Below, one piece after another: positions 1-9,217 of a stretch of DNA of 42,352 bases. Numbering within the stretch: the stretch's first letter is position 1; every line of letters starts with the position of its first letter. This DNA is from Streptomyces neyagawaensis. Its GTDB lineage: Bacteria; Actinomycetota; Actinomycetes; Streptomycetales; Streptomycetaceae. Location of the stretch: the NCBI RefSeq assembly GCF_023516595.1, contig NZ_JAMGBG010000169.1, forward strand, positions 1-42,352, in the 5' to 3' direction. Below the pieces are notes generated by a model, which saw only the letters and a program-made list of their open reading frames with translations, was not told the origin of the DNA and did no database searches. A program made the position numbers and the translations under genes.

Positions 1-581
1 ACAAGACCCTCGGCGGCCCCCGCGGCGGCATCATCCTCGCCAAGCAGGCCTTCGCCAAGAAGCTCAACTCCTCCGTCTTCCCCGGCTTCCAGGGCGGCCC
101 GCTGGAGCACGTCATCGCCGCCAAGGCCGTCTCCTTCAAGGTCGCCGCGGGCGAGGAGTTCAAGGACCGCCAGCGCCGCACCGTGGAGGGCGCGAAGATC
201 CTCGCCGAGCGCCTGACCGCGCCCGACGCCCGCGCGGCCGGTGTCAACGTGCTCTCCGGCGGCACCGACGTGCACCTGATCCTGGTCGACCTGCGCGACT
301 CCGACCTCGACGGGCAGCAGGCCGAGGACCGCCTCCACGAGGTCGGCATCACCGTCAACCGCAACGCCGTCCCCGACGACCCCCGCCCCCCGATGGTCAC
401 CTCCGGCCTGCGCATCGGCACCCCCGCCCTCGCCACCCGCGGCTTCACCGCCGCCGACTTCACCGAGGTCGCCGACATCATCGCCGAGACCCTCAAGCCG
501 TCCCACGACACCGAGGCCCTCAAAGCACGGGTCAAGGCCCTCACCGCCAAGCACCCGCTCTACCCCACCCTGGGCAAGTGA
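1..581 (+). CDS. glyA: Serine hydroxymethyltransferase, C-terminal part (5' end outside window)
   Basis: This PLP enzyme interconverts serine and glycine with transfer of a one-carbon unit to tetrahydrofolate, in the cytoplasm. The reading frame is open from the window start, with first full codon at 3-5. That codon is a lysine followed by TLGGPRGG, which matches the family's Schiff-base lysine motif (THKT-x-GPRGG), so the fragment begins at the catalytic lysine and runs to a TGA at 579-581. Further family landmarks follow: FPGFQGGPLEH and a C-terminal GLRIGTPALATRGF. About 192 residues are present, roughly the last 45 per cent of a normal protein. It lies just upstream of sdaA on the same strand, so serine synthesis/one-carbon and serine degradation functions are neighbours. 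A strong hairpin follows the stop. The identification is secure; the start cannot be seen. Confidence 0.97.
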   Translation, partial: KTLGGPRGGIILAKQAFAKKLNSSVFPGFQGGPLEHVIAAKAVSFKVAAGEEFKDRQRRTVEGAKILAERLTAPDARAAGVNVLSGGTDVHLILVDLRDSDLDGQQAEDRLHEVGITVNRNAVPDDPRPPMVTSGLRIGTPALATRGFTAADFTEVADIIAETLKPSHDTEALKARVKALTAKHPLYPTLGK

Positions 582-585
582 CCCC

Positions 586-624
586 GAGCGGCGGCGGGGA
601 TCGTCCGATCTCCGGCCGCCGCTC
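586..624 (+). terminator. Rho-independent-type terminator hairpin after glyA
   Basis: Five bases after the glyA stop, GAGCGGCGGC (586-595) pairs with GCCGCCGCTC (615-624). An inner stem of GGGGATC with GATCTCC closes on a 4-base loop. There is no T-run, which is usual for Streptomyces terminators. It should separate glyA transcription from sdaA. Confidence 0.7.
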
Positions 625-741
625 CCGGATGCGACCCCGGCTTCACCGGCACACCGTGCCGTTCTTCCGGGGCACCGCGCACACTGGGCAGTGAGCGCGG
701 TGCCCCGCCCCCTCGCACAACCCCCGTTCTGAGGAGTCACC

Positions 742-2109
<1,368 letters not shown>

Positions 2110-2151
2110 CGCCCCCTGGTCGCTCCACCCCTCGGTGGCCCGGTCGGGGGG

Positions 2152-5100
2152 TCATCTGGAGGCGGGGCCCCGTTTCGGGGGGCGGGCGGAGTCGGGGGGT
2201 GGGGTCAGGGCTGCGCTCAGTTCCGCTCTGCGGCGGATGCCGAGTTTGCGGTAGGTGCTCGTCAGGTGGGTCTCGACGGTGCGGCGGGCGAGGTGGAGGA
2301 GTTCCGCTATCTCGGTGTTCGTGCGGCTCTGCGCGGCGAGTTCGGCGATGCGGCGTTCTCCGGCGGTCAGCGCGTCGGGGCCGGTCAGGGCCGGCGTCGT
2401 ACGGCGGGCACCGCCCTCGCGCAGGGCCTCCTCCGCCGCCGCGCGGGCGCGGACCGCGCCCAGTCGTTCGGCGCGGGCGGCCGCCTCCCGGAGGGCGTCG
2501 CGGGCCCGTGCCCGTTCCCCGGCCGCCGTGAGCAGCCGTCCCTGCGCGGTCAACGCCGCGATCAGTTCCGTCTCGGCCGCGCCCGGCGTCCCTCGCTCCG
2601 CGCCCGGCGTTCCCCTGTCCGCGCCGAGCATCCCTCTGCCCGCGCCCGGCGCTCCGCTGTCCGCGCCCTCCCTGTTCGTGGCGATGTCGTCCGGCGTCCG
2701 GTCGGGCGTGGCGCACGGTGGTTCTCCGGCGGTGGCGTACGGGGCCTCGCCCGTCGTTCCGCCGTGGGGTTCCGCCTCCGTACGCGGCGGCGTGTGCGCG
2801 TCCTGGTGGAGGATGCGGACCGCGCGGTCGGCCAGGTGGAGGCCCCGGCGGCCTCCGGTGGCGGTGGCCAGGGTGCGCAGGGCGCGGCCGAGGACGCGGG
2901 GGGTGTTCCAGACGCGGGCCAGGCACAGGTCCTCCTCGGCGAGGGCGAGGGCCTCGCGGGGGCGGCCGAGGGCCAGTTGGCATTCGGCGGCGGCGGTCCG
3001 CCAGGGGGTGACGACGGGGCTCACCACGTCCCGCGCCGCTTGGCGGCGGCCGCACTCCAGGAAGTCGTCGAGCGCGGCGGCCGGGTCGCCGAGGGCCGTG
3101 TGCAGGACGCCCCGGGCGTAGAGGAAGCGGTTCAACTCCCAGCTGTCGGGGGCGTTCTGGAGGTCGAAGCCCTCCGCGAGGCGGGCCGCCTCCTCCGTGC
3201 GGCCGGTCTCGACGAGGGCGACGACGGCGTGGGCGACGGCGTTGGCCGAGGTCGGCGGGGATCCGTCGGGGCGACGCACCTCCGGGTCGGCGAGGACCTC
3301 GTCGTAGGCGCCGCGCGCGGCGGCCAGGTCGATCCGTACGTTCAGCAGGGCTGTGTGCATGGGGTGGAGCAGGGACGTGCGCTGGCCGGCGAGGCCGCGC
3401 CGGACGAGGCGGTCGGCCTCGTCGAGCTGGTCGGCCCACTGGGCGACGGCCGCCGCCGTACCCGGCAGGAACGCCTCCTCCAGCGGGTCGGCGGGCTGCG
3501 CCAGCAGGGCGCGGACGCGGTCCATGGCCGACTCCGCCGAGGTGAGGCCCGCCGTCGACTCGTAGCGCACCAGGAGGGCCTGCCCGGCCGTGCCGACGAG
3601 GTCGGGTGACCGTTCGGCGGTCTCGCGCAGCCGGCGGTACACCTCCTGCCGTACGCCCTGGTCGTGGTCGGACAGCAGCGCGGACGCGGTCTGCGCGGTG
3701 CGGGCCAGGTCGGGGTGGCCCGTCAGGTGTTCGTCGCGCAGTCCGCGCAGGACATCGATCGCGGCGCGCGCGTCGCCGCGGCGGGCCAGCGCCGTGCCGA
3801 GGGCGACCGCCGCGCGCACCCGGTCGCGGGGCGGGCCGGGCAGCCGCATCGCCTCCGCCAGGCGCGGTATCCCGGCCGTGGAGCGTACGGTCGCGTACTC
3901 CAGGGAGCCCAGTTCGGTGAGGACGGCGGTGCGGCGGGCGGGCGGTATCGGCTCGTCGAGGGCGCGGCGCAGATAGGCGAGGGCGTCGTCGCTGCGGTCG
4001 TCGCGGGCGGCCAGGTCGGCGGCGTCGAGCAGGGCGGCCGTCGCCCAGGTGTCGCCGACGGGGCCTGCCCGCAGCAGTTGCCCGGCGACGGCCTCGGCGT
4101 GGTCGCCGCGGCGCAGCATCGCCTCGGCCGCCCGCCGGTGGGCGCGTTGCCGTGCGGCGCTGCTCCACCCGCCGAGTACGGCGTCCCGCAGCAGCGGATG
4201 CGCGTAGCGGGGCCGTCCCTCGGGGTCCGGGCGGAGCAGACCGAGGCGGGTCATGGCGGTGAGCCAGCCCGGTACGCGGCCGGGGTCGGCGCCCGCCGTC
4301 CGGGCGAGCAGGTCGGCGTCGGCCGTGCCGGGGCCGACCTCGTCCAGCGCGGCGAACGCGCGGGCGACCTCGATGGTGGCGGGCCCGGCGCTGTCCAGCC
4401 ACCAGGACACGGCGGCGGCGTACGAGCCGGGGTACAGGGCGGCGCAGGTGTCGGGGAGGGGGTCCTGGTCGGTGGACTGGAGGTCGTCGAGGAGGGCGCT
4501 CAGCAGCAGGGGGTTGCCCGCGCCCGCCCGTACGCAGTCGGCGACCCACTCGGGCGCGGTGTCGCCGGCCCGCACCGAACGGATCAGCTCCGCGGCGGAG
4601 TCGGGGCTCAGCGGGGCCAGGGTGCGGGTGTGGACGAGGGCGGAGGACAGGGCGTGCGCCAGGCCGTCGGCGGGCGGGTCGATGTCGTACTGGCTGCGTT
4701 CGGTCACCACGAGCAGCACGGGTAAGCGGTCGATCCAGCGGACGGCCTCGACGAGCCAGCGCCGGGACGCGGCGTCGGCGAGGTGCGCGTCGTCGACGGC
4801 GATCAGCAGCGGCGTCTCCTCGGCGTAGGAGCGGAGCAGACGCCACAGCCGGGCGGACCTGCCCCGGTGCGGCGGGGTGCCGGGCGGGTCCGGCGACTCG
4901 CCCGCGACGGCGCCGAACTCGGGTGCGTGAGCGAGGAGTTGGTAGACGGTGTCGAGCGGGATGGAGGTGTGCTCCGGCGAGCAGCGGGCCCGCAGGACCC
5001 GCATGCCCTGGGCCGCCGCCTGCTGCGCCGCGGCTTCCAGGAGCGCGGTGCGGCCGGTGCCGGTGGCCCCTCTGAGCACGATCAGGCGGCCGGATCCCGT

Positions 5101-5175
5101 GCGGGCGCGGGCGGCCTCGGCAGCCAGCAGCTCCAGGGTGTCACGGCGTTCGAGGAGCCGATCCGGTGCGCACAT
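2152..5175 (-). CDS. Large ATPase-domain LuxR regulator (LAL family), TTA codon present
   Basis: This 1007-residue transcription factor has an N-terminal AAA/STAND ATPase, a long TPR-like helical middle and a C-terminal LuxR helix-turn-helix (ELAAQSRTNTEIAELLHLAR, followed by TVETHLTSTYRKLGIRRRAE). The Walker A is GATGTGRTALLE at about 37-48, with arginine where lysine is usual; Walker B is LLIAVDDAH at about 123-131. A low-complexity insert made of repeated (G)TPGAERG-like units lies before the HTH, encoded at about 2575-2665. The start is ATG 5175 with AGGAGG just upstream; the longer open frame to 5559 lacks an RBS. Codon 151 (4725-4723) is an in-frame TTA, so full translation should need the bldA tRNA. 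It is divergent from the small LuxR gene and next to the CIS operon, which makes it a candidate CIS regulator; that role is inferred. Confidence 0.9.
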   Translation of the reverse strand: MCAPDRLLERRDTLELLAAEAARARTGSGRLIVLRGATGTGRTALLEAAAQQAAAQGMRVLRARCSPEHTSIPLDTVYQLLAHAPEFGAVAGESPDPPGTPPHRGRSARLWRLLRSYAEETPLLIAVDDAHLADAASRRWLVEAVRWIDRLPVLLVVTERSQYDIDPPADGLAHALSSALVHTRTLAPLSPDSAAELIRSVRAGDTAPEWVADCVRAGAGNPLLLSALLDDLQSTDQDPLPDTCAALYPGSYAAAVSWWLDSAGPATIEVARAFAALDEVGPGTADADLLARTAGADPGRVPGWLTAMTRLGLLRPDPEGRPRYAHPLLRDAVLGGWSSAARQRAHRRAAEAMLRRGDHAEAVAGQLLRAGPVGDTWATAALLDAADLAARDDRSDDALAYLRRALDEPIPPARRTAVLTELGSLEYATVRSTAGIPRLAEAMRLPGPPRDRVRAAVALGTALARRGDARAAIDVLRGLRDEHLTGHPDLARTAQTASALLSDHDQGVRQEVYRRLRETAERSPDLVGTAGQALLVRYESTAGLTSAESAMDRVRALLAQPADPLEEAFLPGTAAAVAQWADQLDEADRLVRRGLAGQRTSLLHPMHTALLNVRIDLAAARGAYDEVLADPEVRRPDGSPPTSANAVAHAVVALVETGRTEEAARLAEGFDLQNAPDSWELNRFLYARGVLHTALGDPAAALDDFLECGRRQAARDVVSPVVTPWRTAAAECQLALGRPREALALAEEDLCLARVWNTPRVLGRALRTLATATGGRRGLHLADRAVRILHQDAHTPPRTEAEPHGGTTGEAPYATAGEPPCATPDRTPDDIATNREGADSGAPGAGRGMLGADRGTPGAERGTPGAAETELIAALTAQGRLLTAAGERARARDALREAAARAERLGAVRARAAAEEALREGGARRTTPALTGPDALTAGERRIAELAAQSRTNTEIAELLHLARRTVETHLTSTYRKLGIRRRAELSAALTPPPDSARPPKRGPASR

Positions 5176-5546
5176 CACTGCCTCCTGTCGTGGACGTGTC
5201 GTCTTCGGTTCGGTAGACGGGCCGACGCCCGCCGTGGTGCACCGATCTCGGTCGGACTCGGTGCGCTCTTTCCGGCCGTCCGTGACGGCGGTGCGGGGAC
5301 GGCGGCGCGGGCGGTGGTGAAGGGGGCCGCCGTGGAGGTGTCGTGGCCGATCTCGTGGTCGATCTCGTGGTGCTCCACGATTGCGCACGGCGGTCGGCGC
5401 ACAGAAGTGTGGTTCGAGCCCATCGGTCACCTGGGCCCCCGCGGTGCATCCGGCTCCGCCGGCCGGCCCGGTCCGCGGCCCGCACGGTGAACCGGCCGGT
5501 AGACCCGTCGGCGGAGCCTCCCCCCACGCGTACACAGGAGAATCGG
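5176..5546. promoter_or_regulatory. Divergent intergenic region between two LuxR regulators, with a 12-bp tandem repeat
   Basis: About 370 bases separate the two divergent regulator starts and should hold both promoters. Within it CGATCTCGTGGT occurs twice head to tail (5348-5359 and 5360-5371), a possible paired binding site. I see no convincing small gene here; upstream in-frame extensions of both regulators have poor ribosome-binding context. A GTG at 5487 is a weaker alternative start for the plus-strand regulator. Confidence 0.5.
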
Positions 5547-6221
5547 TTGCCCACCTCATTACGGACGGCGGAGACGGAGACGGCCACGACCGTGGCGCGG
5601 CGCCGGATCCCGGTCGTGGTCCACACCCCGGATCCGCTCTCCCGGGCGGGGGTGCTCAGCCAGTTGGGCGGACACCCGGTGATCGACCTGGTCGAGGGCG
5701 GTGAGCCGAGGCCCGGAACCGTGGCCGTCCTGATCGGTGAGACACCGGACGAGGCCCTGCTGGCGGCGCTGCGCAAACTGGTGCGCAGCGACGGCGCGCG
5801 GGCGGTGCTGGTGGTGAGCGCGATCCGTGAGACGGAACTCCTCGACGTCATCGAGTGCGGGGTCGGGGCGGTGGTGTGGCGCCACGAGGCGACCGCGCAC
5901 CGGCTGTCGCAGGCGGTGCTCGCGGCCTCGCGCGGTGACGGGGATCTGCCTGCCGATCTGCTGGGGCGGCTGATCAACCAGGTCGGTTCGTTGCAGCGAT
6001 CCGTGACCGGCCGGCCGGGCGCGCCCGTGTCGGGCCTCGTGCCGCGGGAGATCGACGTGCTGCGGCTCGTCGCCGAGGGGTTGGACACCGGTGAGATCGC
6101 GAGCAAGCTCTCCTACTCCGAACGCACCGTCAAGAACGTGATGCATGGTCTGACCACCCGACTGCATCTGCGCAACCGGGCTCATGCCGTGGCGTATGCC
6201 CTCCGGGAAGGCTACCTCTGA
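5547..6221 (+). CDS. LuxR-family regulator with atypical receiver-like domain; TTA at codon 5
   Basis: This 224-residue protein has a receiver-like N-terminal half (VVVHTPDPLSRAGVL and onward) and a NarL/LuxR DNA-binding domain at the C-terminus (VPREIDVLRLVAEGLDTGEI, then ASKLSYSERTVKNVMHGL). The beta-3 position that normally supplies the phosphoacceptor aspartate reads VAVLIGETP, so the domain looks phosphorylation-independent. The chosen start is TTG 5547 because GGAG at 5537-5540 lies six bases upstream. Codon 5 is TTA (5559-5561), the bldA-dependent leucine codon. The next gene is the first eCIS structural gene, about 140 bases downstream on the same strand. A LuxR regulator commonly heads Streptomyces CIS loci, so control of that operon is a reasonable inference. 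Confidence 0.88.
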   Translation: MPTSLRTAETETATTVARRRIPVVVHTPDPLSRAGVLSQLGGHPVIDLVEGGEPRPGTVAVLIGETPDEALLAALRKLVRSDGARAVLVVSAIRETELLDVIECGVGAVVWRHEATAHRLSQAVLAASRGDGDLPADLLGRLINQVGSLQRSVTGRPGAPVSGLVPREIDVLRLVAEGLDTGEIASKLSYSERTVKNVMHGLTTRLHLRNRAHAVAYALREGYL

Positions 6222-6363
6222 TCGAACAGGCAGTCGCATCGGACCCGCCGGGCAGCGTGCTCTGCCCCCGGGTCGTCCCCGGGGTGCCTGCGGGGACGGG
6301 CACCGCTCGGGGCACGATCGGCGGACGGACGGACGACGGGGCGCACAGCACGGGAGCACGACG

Positions 6364-7041
6364 GTGATCCACGAGGTGGACGAGGTCCTCAAGGGGCTGA
6401 TCGGGGGTGGCGCCCTGGCCGGTTCCGGTATCGAGGTCTCTTTCGAGGCACCGACACGCGACTGGGCGGCCCGGCGCAACGCGCCCACCATCAACACGTA
6501 TCTGTACGACATCCGCGAGGACGTCTCCCGGCGGCAGCGGGGCCACATGCCCGTCCGCGACGAGCGTGACATCGTGGTGCGGCGCCGTCAGCCGCCCCGC
6601 TGGTTCCGGCTGTCGTACCTGGTCACGGCCTGGACGAAGCAGCCGCAGGACGAACACCGGCTGCTCTCCGCGGTGCTGGCGACGCTGCTGCCGCGCGAGT
6701 TGCTGCCGCCGGACGAACTGCCGGGCGCGCTGGGCGCGCTGGGGCTGTCGGTGCCGCTCACGGTGGCGGGGCTGCACACCGAGTCCCGTTCCCTCGCGGA
6801 GATCTGGTCCGCGCTGGGCGGCGAACTGAAGCCGTCCCTCGACCTCGTGGTCACGGCGCCCTTCCCGGCCTTCCCCGAGTACGACGCCGGTCCCCCGGTC
6901 ACGGAGGGCGCGGCCGTCCGCGTCCGCAGCATGGACGGCACGCCGTCCGACTCGCCCGAGCGACGGCACCGGCCGCGGCACCTGGCGCCGGCCCCCGCGA
7001 CGGGCAGCGGCCCCGTGACCCCGGTGGAGCGGGCCGAGTGA
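6364..7041 (+). CDS. eCIS DUF4255 protein (Pvc16/Afp16-like tail terminator/cap)
   Basis: A 225-residue protein with the DUF4255/Pvc16 N-terminal domain. It opens IHEVDEVLKGLIGGG, followed by SFEAPTRDWAARRNAPTINT and YLYDIREDVSRR, the family hallmark around which the fold is built. In Afp/PVC particles the relative caps the distal end of the sheath-tube and sets tail length. The last 60 or so residues are low-complexity and probably disordered. The start is GTG 6364 with GGGAG (6352-6356) seven bases upstream; the open frame extends further upstream without an RBS. The stop overlaps the next start as GTGA, so this gene and the ATPase are probably translationally coupled. The same pair is adjacent in other eCIS loci. 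Confidence 0.88.
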   Translation: MIHEVDEVLKGLIGGGALAGSGIEVSFEAPTRDWAARRNAPTINTYLYDIREDVSRRQRGHMPVRDERDIVVRRRQPPRWFRLSYLVTAWTKQPQDEHRLLSAVLATLLPRELLPPDELPGALGALGLSVPLTVAGLHTESRSLAEIWSALGGELKPSLDLVVTAPFPAFPEYDAGPPVTEGAAVRVRSMDGTPSDSPERRHRPRHLAPAPATGSGPVTPVERAE

Positions 7042-9116
7042 GCACGCACGCCCCCGTGGAACCCGACGGCGCGACGCTCCCCGCCGCGGCCCGGCAGGGT
7101 GTCGCCGACGATCCTCTCCTGGTGCGGTTGGGCCGGCTCCGTGAGCGGGTGTCGCGGCTGGTGGACCGGCGGGCCGCCGTCGACCCGACCGCCGCCGACC
7201 CGCTGCGCGGGCTCTACCTCTCCGAGGAGGCCGTACGGCATCTGCTGGTCCCGGTGCCGCCGGATCCGGAGGGGCCCGCGGCGGTGTACGACGGGCCGGA
7301 TGACCGGTTCGCGCGGCTGGCCGGGCGGCTCGGGCTCACCGACCTGGACACCGCCGTCCTGCTCATCGCCCTCGCCCCGGACGTGGACCGCTCCTTCGAG
7401 CAGCTGTACGGATACCTGAACGACGACGTCAGCCGGCGCCGGGCGAGCGTGGGGCTCGCCCTCGATCTGTGCGGGGTGCCGGTGCACCGCGCCGCGGGGC
7501 GGGCCCGGTTCCACCCGTCGGCGCCGCTCGGCGCGCTCGGCCTGCTGACCGTCGAGGACCCCGAACGCCCGTTCCTCAGCCGGGCGTTGGCCGTGCCCGA
7601 CCGGCTCGTCGCGCATCTGCTCGGCGACGACACCCCGGACGCCGCGCTCGCCGCTCATGTCCGGCCGCTGAAGCCGCCCCCGGAGTCGCTCGTGCCCGGT
7701 GGCGCGTTCACCGCCAAACTGGCCGCCCGGCTGGCCGCCGGTCCGCTCGCCGTCCATCTGCGGGAGCACCGCGAGGGGGACGCGCTGCTGTGGGCGGCGG
7801 CCGCCCTGCGCGCGGCGGGCCTGGAGGCCCTGCACCTCACCCCTGCGCCGGAGCCCGCCCAGGACGGCGATCCCTGGTCCGGCCTCCTCCCCCGGCTGCT
7901 GCGCGAGGCCCGGCTGAGCGGACGCGCGATCGTCGTGTCGCCCCTGCCCGAACGTCCGGGCCCGCTGCTGCGCGCGCTGCTCCCGGCCGGGGTGCGCGAC
8001 GCCCAACGCCCTCACCCGCCCGTGGTGTGCGTCGATCCCCGGCCGTACGACCCCGAGTGGGCCGACGTCGACCCGCTGGTCCTCGACGCGCCCCGCCCGT
8101 ACGCGGCCGCCGCGGACGCCTGGTCGGCCGCGCTCGGCGCGGGCGCGCAGGGGCCGGGGTTCGACCTGGCCAGGGCCGTGGCCCCGTACCGGCTCGGCGG
8201 AGACCGGATCGAGCGGGCGGCCCGTGCGGCCCTGGACCTCGCCGCGTTCGACGGTACGGAGGTGACCGCCGCCCATCTGCGGCGCGCGGCCCGGCAGCAG
8301 TCGGCGTCCGGTCTGGAACGGCACGCCCGCAGGATCCGACCCGACGTCGGCTGGGGCGACCTCGTCCTGCCGGACAAGCCCCTCACCCAGCTGCGGGAGT
8401 TCGCGCTGCGGGCCCGGCATCGCGACCGGGTGCTCGGGGACTGGCGGCTCAGCGCGGGCGGCGGGCGGGGCCACGGCGTGCTGGGGCTCTTCGCGGGCGA
8501 GTCCGGCACCGGCAAGACCCTGTCGGCGGAGGTCGTCGCCGCGGATCTCGGCCTGGACCTCTATGTCGTCCAGTTGTCGTCGGTCGTCGACAAGTTCGTG
8601 GGCGAGACGGAGAAGAACCTCGAACGGATCTTCACGGAGGCCGACCGCACCGACGCCGTGCTGCTCTTCGACGAGGCGGACGCCGTGTTCGGCAAGCGCT
8701 CGGAGGTCAAGGACTCCCACGACAAGTACGCCAACATGGAGAGCGCCTATCTGTTGCAGCGGCTGGAGGCCTTCGACGGCATCGCGCTGCTCACCACCAA
8801 CCTGCGGGCCAATATCGACGAGGCGTTCACCCGGCGGCTGGACATGGTGGTCGACTTCCCGTTCCCGGACGCCGGTCAGCGGCTGGCGCTGTGGCGGCAC
8901 AGCCTCGCGTCGGTGCCATGCGCCGACGACACCGATCCGGGCGGGGTGGCCCGTGACTTCGAACTGGCCGGCGGTTCCATCCGCAGCGCGGTGGTCACCG
9001 CCGCCTACGCGGCGGCGGGGCGCGACGACCGGGTCACCTCGGCCGACCTGCGGGACGGCGCGGAGCGCGAGTACCGCAAGGCCGGCCGGCTGGTGCCGGG
9101 CGAGGGCGGCTGGTAG
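7038..9116 (+). CDS. eCIS AAA+ ATPase (Pvc15/Afp15-like)
   Basis: A 692-residue cytoplasmic AAA+ protein of the FtsH/Cdc48-like group found in eCIS clusters. An N-terminal helical/winged-helix segment of about 450 residues precedes one AAA module. Walker A is GESGTGKT at 487-494; Walker B is LLFDEADAVFGKRSEVKD with D545/E546; TRRLDMVVDFPFP supplies the arginine-finger/sensor region. In Afp/PVC systems the homologue is needed for assembly or cargo loading; which of these it does in Streptomyces is not settled from sequence. The GTG start overlaps the DUF4255 stop by four bases. A convergent minus-strand gene ends about 100 bases downstream. Confidence 0.93.
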   Translation: MSTHAPVEPDGATLPAAARQGVADDPLLVRLGRLRERVSRLVDRRAAVDPTAADPLRGLYLSEEAVRHLLVPVPPDPEGPAAVYDGPDDRFARLAGRLGLTDLDTAVLLIALAPDVDRSFEQLYGYLNDDVSRRRASVGLALDLCGVPVHRAAGRARFHPSAPLGALGLLTVEDPERPFLSRALAVPDRLVAHLLGDDTPDAALAAHVRPLKPPPESLVPGGAFTAKLAARLAAGPLAVHLREHREGDALLWAAAALRAAGLEALHLTPAPEPAQDGDPWSGLLPRLLREARLSGRAIVVSPLPERPGPLLRALLPAGVRDAQRPHPPVVCVDPRPYDPEWADVDPLVLDAPRPYAAAADAWSAALGAGAQGPGFDLARAVAPYRLGGDRIERAARAALDLAAFDGTEVTAAHLRRAARQQSASGLERHARRIRPDVGWGDLVLPDKPLTQLREFALRARHRDRVLGDWRLSAGGGRGHGVLGLFAGESGTGKTLSAEVVAADLGLDLYVVQLSSVVDKFVGETEKNLERIFTEADRTDAVLLFDEADAVFGKRSEVKDSHDKYANMESAYLLQRLEAFDGIALLTTNLRANIDEAFTRRLDMVVDFPFPDAGQRLALWRHSLASVPCADDTDPGGVARDFELAGGSIRSAVVTAAYAAAGRDDRVTSADLRDGAEREYRKAGRLVPGEGGW

Positions 9117-9125
9117 CCGCTGTTC

Positions 9126-9158
9126 GGCCGGGCCAACGTACGGGGAGCGGGCCCGGCC
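9126..9158. terminator. Hairpin between convergent genes
   Basis: GGCCGGGCC (9126-9134) pairs with GGCCCGGCC (9150-9158) around a 15-base loop. It lies in the 101-base gap between the ends of the ATPase gene (plus) and the membrane-protein gene (minus), where a bidirectional terminator is expected. There is no T-run. Confidence 0.5.
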
Positions 9159-9217
9159 TCGACCCCGCACGCCCGGGGCCAGCGGGGTCACCGGGGCGCA
9201 GCCCGGCCGGCGGTGTC

